NCBI GenBank assembly: GCA_036939355.1
Contig: JALLAP010000197.1
Coordinates: 1-19,521, forward strand
Source of the DNA: Thalassiosira profunda
Lineage: Eukaryota; Bacillariophyta; Thalassiosirophyceae; Thalassiosirales; Thalassiosiraceae
Length of the DNA: 19,521 nucleotides
Direction: 5' to 3'
Shown here: positions 1 through 6,832 of the stretch, in pieces
How the letters are laid out: every line of letters begins with the position of its first letter
How positions within the stretch are numbered: the stretch's first letter is position 1
Notes under the pieces: model-generated
The model's database searches: none
Told to the model about the DNA's origin: nothing
Seen by the model: the letters and a program-made list of their open reading frames with translations, nothing else
Program-made: the position numbers and the translations under genes

Positions 1-2
1 AC

Positions 3-518
3 CAGCCCAAACCCTCCCACTTGGCCGAAATGCACGATCGTGTGGACCGACAGGGTCTGTCCAAGCTCCGGACGTCTTGGTGTGCTAAGCGATACGACCA
101 CGACCATGCCTTCTGTGTCTTTGCGCACGTCGACGTCAACCAAGGTTGGTTGCGCCGCGACCCCTTCGTGCACACCTACCAACCCACGATGTGCCCGTAC
201 ATCAAGCCGGTGCAAGGGTCGGACGACGCGATCCACGTGAACATGTGTCCGCTGGGCGTCAGGTGCGACCATGCTCATTCCAAGGAGGAGATTCTGTACC
301 ACCCCGAGAGCTACAGGAAGCAGCCCTGTAGACACGCACCCGGCCAGTGTCCATTGGACGATATTTGCCCCAACGCTCATGCCGAGGCGTCGCCACATCA
401 CTACGGGTACCAGCGCCAAGGGAAGCGCTACCACGATCATCGGTCGAGGCAAGGCGATCTTTCGCGACCACTCGTCGTCGCTATTCTACTCGTCCTTGGG
501 CAAGAGTTGCCCGTATGA
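3..518 (+). CDS. RR-TZF type tandem CCCH zinc-finger protein, 5' incomplete
   Basis: The frame is open to the left edge, so the start codon lies outside the window. Three cysteine/histidine blocks are visible. The first (81-128) is C-x5-H-x4-C-x3-H followed by RRDP, which matches the RR region that precedes the fingers in plant RR-TZF proteins. The second (192-278) is C-x17-C-x5-C-x3-H, with a longer first spacing than the usual x7-8. The third (327-380) is C-x6-C-x5-C-x3-H. Exactly 16 residues (SKEEILYHPESYRKQP) separate the last two fingers, as in the plant family. Members of this family bind RNA, often AU-rich 3' UTRs, and act in mRNA decay or translational control in cytoplasmic granules; that role is inferred here. 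The tail after the last finger is short, and the reading frame near the 3' end is uncertain (see findings). The gene is convergent with the AAA gene downstream. Confidence 0.82.
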   Translation, partial: QPKPSHLAEMHDRVDRQGLSKLRTSWCAKRYDHDHAFCVFAHVDVNQGWLRRDPFVHTYQPTMCPYIKPVQGSDDAIHVNMCPLGVRCDHAHSKEEILYHPESYRKQPCRHAPGQCPLDDICPNAHAEASPHHYGYQRQGKRYHDHRSRQGDLSRPLVVAILLVLGQELPV

Positions 519-854
519 ATACGGACCGTTTGGTTACAGGAATGTTCGATGAGCGATTCGTCTGATTCATCAATTGCGACGATCGGGAAGCTGTGGCTAG
601 TGGCAGCTCCGGTGGCAACGTGTTGACATCTCTACTTACCGTCTAGTTCGAGCTTAGGCTTGTTACATATTGCATTGAAGAGGGAAGGATTCTCCAACGC
701 TCTGGAGAAAATGACTTCCTAATAACTGTTTTGTTAGATTGTATCTTCCCCATCTCTTCGACGCCACCACTTGCTCTCCGTGCCACATTATTCACCGTTG
801 TCTTCCTCGCTTCTCGCTTCATCTCACTCAAAACTAAAACAGACCAACATCTCT
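519..854. other. Convergent intergenic region (3' UTRs)
   Basis: This stretch separates the stop of the CCCH gene (+) from the stop of the AAA ATPase gene (-). Both genes point into it, so it should hold two 3' UTRs and their polyadenylation sites. I see no conserved coding potential. The short open frames on either strand have no recognisable motif. Confidence 0.6.
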
Positions 855-2393
855 TCAGACGCCGAGCTGGCCATACTTCTTCGTCCACTCAGCGTACGCA
901 TCCAGATCGCCCTCCTTGTCCGCCACATGATTCCAGTTCTCAAAGGCCGCCTCGAAGTGCTCGAAGCTAAGGCTCTCCACCTTCAGTTCCCCGGGCTCAA
1001 AGTCACTCATTCGCCAGCGCTTGGTACCGCAGCTCTTGCAGCTGTCGCCCTTCTTCGGCTTGCAGTGCTGTTTGTTGCAGCACTGGCAGTGTAGGCAGTT
1101 GGCGGAATCGAGGCAGGCCATGAAGCGTCCGTCATCGAGGGGATGGAATCGCTCCGCCTTCTTGCAACGCTTGATGGGTTCCAGCAACGCTCGCTTCACG
1201 AGAGCCTTGATCTCGCGCCCAGACGCGCCATCAGTCAGGTCTCCCAACTCTTCGAAGTCACCCCCTTCGAGGCGGTGATCGACATCACTCAAGAGGAGCT
1301 GAACGATTTCGATGCGGGCATCCATGCAAGGAAGTGGAATGCACACGCGCACCTCAAAGCGTTGCAGAATTGCGCTGTCCAGACTCTGCGGCCGATTCGT
1401 TGCGCCGACTACCACCAGATTCTCGCCATTCTCGGCCATCCCGTCCAACTGAATGAGAAGCTCAGAGACGATGTTTCTAGGTATAGCATCCGAGCCTTCG
1501 CCCCTGCTGGCGCCCAGCGAATCAATTTCATCGAAGAACACGACAAAGCGCTTGTCCTCTGACTCGCGGGCCATCTCGAAGATGGCTTTAACGATGCTCT
1601 CCGACTCTCCATACCATTTCGACATGACCACAGAAGGAGATATGTTCACGAAGACAGACTCTGTCTCAGTGGCGATGGCCTTGGCCAGGAGTGTCTTGCC
1701 GGTCCCAGGCGGGCCGTAGAGCTGCAAAAAGAGAATGAGACTAAGCATGCTGTACCAGCTCAATAAACTTGAAGGTCAGAAGCCACTCACCAGAAGAGAC
1801 TTGTAGGCCTCGAGCCCACGCCCTTCGAAGAGCTCGGGATGTGCGATCGGGAAGAGGAAAGTCTCCTCCACGATGTCCTTGGCCTGCTCCAAACCAGCGA
1901 CATCGTCCAGCAACACGCCTGGATCCTTCTGCAACAACGCGCCAGTGACAACGTTGGCAATTTTCTCGTCGTCATCAGCACAATCCTGGCCAATGCTTTT
2001 GCCAGGCCGAGCACCGAGCCCCGCGTTGTTACGCAAGGAACGAATCAAATCGTCCTTTAGGCGTCCATTCTCAAGCGTGAGCTTTTTGTTCTCTTGCTCC
2101 AGGACTCGCTTTGGACTGGAATCACCAGTCTCCATCCCTTCCTGCCTCGCATGTTCGGCCAGGGCGTGTGCCACTTGCTTGTTGCTCGCAGCCACCTCCT
2201 TGTTGCTCTTCGCCACTAGCTTGTTGCTCTTTGCCAAGGCGTGGAAGTCCTGCAGACTGAGGCTCTTGAGCTTGTCGGACACGGCTGCATCGATCTCCTC
2301 CTTCTTTCCCTTCTTCGGGGTCAGATCCCACGATTCCTCGTCAGATGAGTCATCAGACCCGCTGCTGTACGCGGTCACGTATCCTCGATCCAT
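855..2393 (-). CDS. Vps4-like (meiotic-clade) AAA ATPase with Cys-rich insert
   Basis: Two exons, complement(join(855..1721, 1791..2393)), give 489 aa. The 69-bp intron starts GTGAGT and ends TTTTTGCAG, and splicing restores SLL|LYGPPGTGKT. Residues 1-150 are a charged N-terminus with an acidic serine run, three SNK heptads (about 52-72) and a likely coiled coil; I see no MIT domain. The AAA core has Walker A GPPGTGKT (204-211), pore loop KWYGE (236-240), Walker B VVFFDE (261-266) and sensor-1 N310. The C-terminus, ending WTKKYGQLG, resembles Vps4. Eight cysteines (404-432) sit where Vps4 carries its beta domain. Vps4 remodels ESCRT-III on membranes and its relatives katanin and spastin sever microtubules; the substrate here is unknown. 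ATG at 2393 is chosen because the extension further upstream begins at TTG. Confidence 0.85.
2172..2234 (-). repeat. Three 21-nt repeats encoding SNK heptads
   Basis: Three consecutive 21-nt units inside the AAA ATPase gene encode AKSNKLV, AKSNKEV and AASNKQV. Each contains an AGCAACAAG core. The seven-residue period fits a coiled-coil or amphipathic helix in the N-terminal arm. The units look like a recent small tandem expansion. Confidence 0.8.
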
Positions 2394-2741
2394 ACCACTT
2401 TTCCTCTGCTCGCTGGTGTTCTCGAACCGTGCGAGGCAAGTCGTTTTATGCGAGAGGTTAGGCGTGAAATGCCTGCGTCCAAACAAATCACAATTAGAAT
2501 CCCTCAGGATGAGATCAATTGTCCAAACAAATCACCTCCTTGCAAATCAGGTATTGTAGGTGGGTAGGTAGGTCTCAACCAGCCAGCTTCTCTCGATGAT
2601 CATCGCTCACTTCCTGCCAAGATTTTCACGTGCTTTCGTGCCTGGCAGCGCGAAGCAAAATTGACAGCGCGTTGGGGGAGGTCGGAAGCGCCTTCACATC
2701 TCTCACTTGAGAGGGCCCCATTCCGTGGTCCCGGTCCACAG
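2394..2741. promoter_or_regulatory. Upstream region of the AAA ATPase gene
   Basis: This 348-bp gap lies between the start of the AAA gene and the stop of the CFAP20-like gene, both on the minus strand. It should hold the AAA promoter and 5' UTR plus the CFAP20-like 3' UTR. It contains a 15-bp perfect direct repeat (2477-2491 and 2521-2535) and a GTAGG-rich run near 2557-2575. No coding potential or clear TATA box is seen. Confidence 0.5.
2477..2535. repeat. 15-bp direct repeat, gtccaaacaaatcac
   Basis: The 15-mer gtccaaacaaatcac occurs at 2477-2491 and again at 2521-2535, a period of 44 bp. Both copies lie 84-142 bp upstream of the AAA ATPase start codon, so they could be paired binding sites; that role is inference only. 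Confidence 0.75.
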
Positions 2742-3833
2742 CTACGATGCGTGATGGTACAATCGAAACTCCTCGGGCAGCTCGTCGTCCTCGTCCCATT
2801 GCCTCTCAGCAAAGTACACTCGCTTCAACAAGCAGTTTGCATGAATTTGAACGCACACCGTCTCGACGTAGTTGGTACCGAACGCACGCTTGGTGTATTC
2901 TGCCAGCGGCACGCATAGGCGATTCCAGCAGGGCACTTTGTCCTCCTCTGCATCATCCTCGTCCTCGCAATCATATTCGTCATCGTTCCCTGGCCCATAG
3001 TAGCCACTGCTATCGTCGTGCGAGCTGCAGTCTCCACCGACCTTTTGTTTCTTTGCCGGCAGTAACATCGCATCCCTCGCCAGCCTCCTTCGCTGCGTCT
3101 CCAATCTCAGCGGCATCACGCAGATATCCGGCTTGATCACAGTGGTAGATTGATACGTGGAGGCGCGGAAACGTCGTATTGTTTGTTTGTCGTCCAACAC
3201 CGCCACCTCGAACGAAAAACTGCATTGATCTGGAACGTACACCGTGAGATAGAGGTAGCGGAGGTTGATGCCCAGGGCCGGCCTCTTCCTCGACGTATGC
3301 GGTTTGGGCGGGCATACAATGTAGTTTTGAGAGAGCCGTTCGCCAGACAGCTCTATGACGGGCCCGGCGACTTTGTTTGGATTGTCCGAGTCCTCGGAAT
3401 GGTTGCCATCGTCATAGCCGATCCTTCGAATGCGGCTGCTGCATCCGTCGCCCGATTGGCGGCCGTCCGAACAAATATCCCACAATTGCAATGGATCAGA
3501 CCTGAAAGAGTGGGAGCACGATTAGGATCGGTCAGTGCATAACTATGTAGTGCACGCCAATTGCAAAAGAGATACGCAAGTGCCAACGCGCAGCAGCGAT
3601 GCACCGCAAGGCGAGCGCAACCTCTAAAATCTCAAGAGCGAGGCACCGGCCTCCGCCCGGCCATCGCCATCCATCAGCGCCGCAAAGAACAAAGCACAGA
3701 TTGACGTTGTCGCGCACATATTGTACATCATACGGTGCATCATCCATCTCTCATGTCACTCGATGGGTTGCAACGCTCACCCCTGCGCCGAAAGGACCGA
3801 TATCACCCCGCTCTGGTACGCGTGGCGAAACAT
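2742..3833 (-). CDS. CFAP20: CFAP20/BUG22-family protein with acidic insert
   Basis: Two exons, complement(join(2742..3501, 3781..3833)), give 270 aa; human CFAP20 has 193. Exon 1 encodes MFRHAYQSGVISVLSAQ plus two bases of a glycine codon, ending at GTGAGC. The acceptor TCTTTCAG leads into SDPLQLWD. The join reproduces the family N-terminus (MFxxxFQSGxxSxLxxxGSxPLQxWD). Other hallmarks are FEVAVLDDK (115-123), RFRASTYQSTT (128-138), KPDICVMPLRL (141-151), RAFGTNYVET (223-232), VQIHANC (235-241) and the DELPEEF tail. CFAP20 sits at the inner junction of ciliary doublet microtubules. Two insertions are unusual: a short one near residues 28-60 and about 58 acidic residues (152-209) that include PAKKQKV, which resembles a nuclear signal. 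It is either a true CFAP20 or a diverged paralogue. The 279-bp intron is longer than others here. Confidence 0.9.
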
Positions 3834-4099
3834 TTGGCCTGTGCCGGGCGGCGGCGCCTTCCTCGCGGCGGCTGCCTCGCCGCCGCCGCGTGGGTACAAG
3901 GTACGATATATACTTAGCTTTTTGTTTTTTGTTGCTTTGCGCTTTGCTCGCAACCTCTCGCAACAGTGGCGGTCTGGCCCTCGTCAGGCCATCACTATCC
4001 TTTTTTCAGCCATTCATTTTGCTCACATCACATCACATCGGCGGTGGCGGAAGACGCCGCCATACCATAACTCCACCGACCCTATCCATCCATCCAGCC
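3834..4099. promoter_or_regulatory. Bidirectional promoter between the CFAP20-like gene and UTP14
   Basis: Only 266 bp separate the two divergent start codons, so the genes probably share regulatory DNA. A TATA-like gatatatac lies at 3905-3913, followed by a T-rich run. Pyrimidine-rich DNA with short cacat and ccatc iterations (about 4023-4098) precedes the UTP14 ATG and is probably its 5' leader. Confidence 0.55.
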
Positions 4100-6772
4100 A
4101 TGGGACGCACCAAGGAGCCCCGCCTGATCGCCGAGGGCGAAGCCGGGGGCTGGATCGGCGACAGCGACGACGAGGAGATCGACGAGGACGAGGCGTTCAA
4201 CTCCGACGACGAGGTGGCGTACGGGGGCTTCTTCTCGGGCACGCCGAAGGGGTCTGGGAAGGGGTCTGGGAAGGGCAAGTCCAAGTGGCTGGGCGGCGAC
4301 GGCAGCGAAGGAGAGAGCGAGGATGACAGCGTCGACAGCAGTGGTAGCGATAGCGATGGCAGCGACGAGAACGACTGGGCCGGGTCCGACGCCTCCTCCG
4401 CAGATGAAGACGACGACGGCGGGCAGTACATGCTCGACCTGCTCAACAACCTCGACAAACCCACGCCGAGCAAGGGCGATGCTCCCTCCAAAAAGGGGGG
4501 CAGAATCCAGCTCGACACCGCCGCCGAGGCGGCGGCCCGTCTGCCCGAGGACGAATTCGGCGCTGGGGCACTCGCAGCCCTCTCCGCAGACGGTGGGGGC
4601 AAATTGACATTGGATTCGCTCATGGGCGGGATTGCCGACACCGCGGACTTTGCGTCGGTGCAGAGGTCGATGCGCTCCCTCTCCGGTTCTGTCAAACCCG
4701 CCAAAGGCAAAGGCGCCCAAGGCAAGCGCGAGCAGTCCAAGCTGGAAACCACGGCCGTGCCTGTGTCGAGAGTGGTCTCCGAGCGCGCCTCCCGAAAGGT
4801 GCACTACCAATCCACAACCAAGGACGTATCGCGGTGGCAGGACGCCGTGCACGAGCAGCGGGACGCCGAGACGCTCGACTTCCGAACCAACAAGGGCGGG
4901 GTCAAGAGCAACCAAGTGACGAGGGACACGCTGGTGGAGAAGTTCGAGGCCACCACGGACTTTGAAAGGGAATTGCAGTTGGCGTTGGAGCAAGCGGGGA
5001 TGGAGGACGAGGCGAAGCTGAAGAAGAAGGAAAATAAACTGCTCACGGGGGCGGATGAGGGGGTGGACGAGGCCGAAGGGGAGGACGATTTGGGGTCCAA
5101 CCGCATTTCATTGGCCGAATACAAAAAGCGGCACGGCGAACTGGCCAAGCTCCGCGCGTTGATGTTCTACGAGGAGCAGAAGCGCCACAGGATCAACAAG
5201 ATCAAATCCAAGAAGTATCGGAAGATTCGCAAACGGCAGATGGAGCGGCGGAAGGAGGCGGAGGACGATGCCGCCAGGCTTGACGACTCGAACGGGGAGT
5301 TCGAGCGGGAGAGGAGGGAAAAGGAGGAAATGGACCGGATGCAGGAAAGAATGACGCTGGCGCACAAGAACACGAGCAAGTGGGCCCGAAGGGTGCTGAG
5401 GAGGGGGAAGAATGTGGATGTGGAGGAGCGGCGGGCATTGAGCCTGCAGATTGCCAAGGGGGAGGAATTGAGGCGCAAGGTCATGGGCGAGGAGGGCGCG
5501 GAGAGCGAGGACGAGAGCGATTCGGAGGAGGGACTACTCAAGAAGGCGCGGGACATTTTGATGGAAAACGAGGAGGACGGGGAGGGAGGGGGAAAGAAGA
5601 AGGGATTGTTTCAGATGGAGTTCATGAAGCGGGGGATGGAGGCGCAAAGGGCTCGGGCGAAGGAGGAGGCCAGGAAGTTGTTGGAGGAGTTGGAGGCGAA
5701 CGAGCTCCCGTTCGACAGCGAGGATGATGAGGAGGAGGCAGTAGAGGAGAAGCCCAAGAAACCGAAGGTGGCGTCGGTGGCGGAGACCAAGAAGGTGTTG
5801 AAGGAGGGAGAACTTGTGGCGTCGTCCCTGAAGTTTGGCAAGGTTGATACGTTTGCGGTTAAGGTTGACGGAAACATCGAGCTGGGTGACGACGAGGGGG
5901 GCGTGGAACTGTCAAGAGCGGGTGGCGATGAAAAGGAGCCAGAGGCTGGAAAGGGCAAGAAGAAGAACAGAAACCGAAAGGGCAAGAAGAAGGGCTGTGG
6001 AGAGGCAGTGGCAGACAAATCGGTGCCTGTCAATGAAGACAATGGCGAGGAGGAAAATCCGTGGATCGTCTCGAAGGGCGGCAAGAAGGCGAGCAAGCCC
6101 CTGGGGAGGACGGTGAACGTCGGCGAGGCTGCGGCCATGCTCGTCGATGCCGAGGACAACGGCAAGGGCAAGAGGAAGCGCGAGGATTCCGAATCGAGGG
6201 ATGATGCATCTCCCGAGCCAGCCGCAGAGAAAGAGGAGACGGGCGTCGCAGAGCTGAGTCAAGCCGAGCTCGTCCGACGGGCCTTCGCCGCGCCGGCCGA
6301 CCTGGAGGCCGAGGAGGAATTCCAGAAGGAAAAGGAGCGCATGAAAGAGAGGGACGATCCCACGCGCAAGAAGAAGGAGGAGAAGGTCGTGTCCGGCTGG
6401 GGAAGCTGGGCCGGCGCAGGGGCCCCGCCGCCCAGGAAGCCGCGGAAGTTGCCGCCCAAGCTGCAGGCCCCCAAGTCCAAGCAGTCTGAGAAAGCGCCCA
6501 AGCGCAAGGATGACGGAATGTCCACCGTCATCATCAACGAGAAGCGGCTAAAGAAGACGGCTAAGTTCCAGCTGTCGGAGGTGCCGTACCCGTACCGGTC
6601 AAGGGAGGAGTACGAACGGGCCACCGCGGGGAACATTGGGCGGGAGTGGAACACGATCAACGGCACCAAGGAGATGAGCCGGCCGTCGGTGATGGTCCGG
6701 GCGGGGAAGATGATCGCGCCGATCGCGAAACGATCAAAGGCGAAGCAGAGGAGGGCTCCGGCCAAGTTTTGA
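4100..6772 (+). CDS. UTP14: UTP14, U3 snoRNP / SSU processome factor
   Basis: One uninterrupted exon encodes 890 aa, close to yeast Utp14 (899) and somewhat longer than human UTP14A (771). The N-terminal quarter is acidic and serine-rich. A basic stretch KIKSKKYRKIRKR lies near residues 367-379. The C-terminal family block has GWGSWAG (about 766-772), then VIINEK and PYPY with a following GREWNT. Utp14 acts in the nucleolus in the small-subunit processome, where it binds and activates the DEAH helicase Dhr1 during 18S rRNA maturation. The start at 4100 is in a good context (gccATGG). An in-frame ATG at 3599 would add 167 low-complexity residues and run antisense through the CFAP20-like first exon, so I rejected it. 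A GSGK repeat (about residues 51-59) comes from a tandem 12-bp unit. The gene is convergent with the karyopherin-like gene, only 60 bp apart. Confidence 0.95.
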   Translation: MGRTKEPRLIAEGEAGGWIGDSDDEEIDEDEAFNSDDEVAYGGFFSGTPKGSGKGSGKGKSKWLGGDGSEGESEDDSVDSSGSDSDGSDENDWAGSDASSADEDDDGGQYMLDLLNNLDKPTPSKGDAPSKKGGRIQLDTAAEAAARLPEDEFGAGALAALSADGGGKLTLDSLMGGIADTADFASVQRSMRSLSGSVKPAKGKGAQGKREQSKLETTAVPVSRVVSERASRKVHYQSTTKDVSRWQDAVHEQRDAETLDFRTNKGGVKSNQVTRDTLVEKFEATTDFERELQLALEQAGMEDEAKLKKKENKLLTGADEGVDEAEGEDDLGSNRISLAEYKKRHGELAKLRALMFYEEQKRHRINKIKSKKYRKIRKRQMERRKEAEDDAARLDDSNGEFERERREKEEMDRMQERMTLAHKNTSKWARRVLRRGKNVDVEERRALSLQIAKGEELRRKVMGEEGAESEDESDSEEGLLKKARDILMENEEDGEGGGKKKGLFQMEFMKRGMEAQRARAKEEARKLLEELEANELPFDSEDDEEEAVEEKPKKPKVASVAETKKVLKEGELVASSLKFGKVDTFAVKVDGNIELGDDEGGVELSRAGGDEKEPEAGKGKKKNRNRKGKKKGCGEAVADKSVPVNEDNGEEENPWIVSKGGKKASKPLGRTVNVGEAAAMLVDAEDNGKGKRKREDSESRDDASPEPAAEKEETGVAELSQAELVRRAFAAPADLEAEEEFQKEKERMKERDDPTRKKKEEKVVSGWGSWAGAGAPPPRKPRKLPPKLQAPKSKQSEKAPKRKDDGMSTVIINEKRLKKTAKFQLSEVPYPYRSREEYERATAGNIGREWNTINGTKEMSRPSVMVRAGKMIAPIAKRSKAKQRRAPAKF

Positions 6773-6832
6773 TCAAGGAAAATGGGGCAGTAAAATAGAG
6801 TAAGAAGCGAGTGTGGCTCTTTAGATTGAGCT

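Noticed and set aside
3599..4099. In-frame ATG giving UTP14 a 167-residue N-terminal extension
   Set aside because: The extension is low-complexity, crosses the TATA-like region and runs antisense over the CFAP20-like exon 1. The family start fits ATG 4100.
4082..4993. 303-codon open frame antisense to UTP14
   Set aside because: It mirrors the codon bias of the acidic, GC-rich UTP14 N-terminus and has no recognisable domain.
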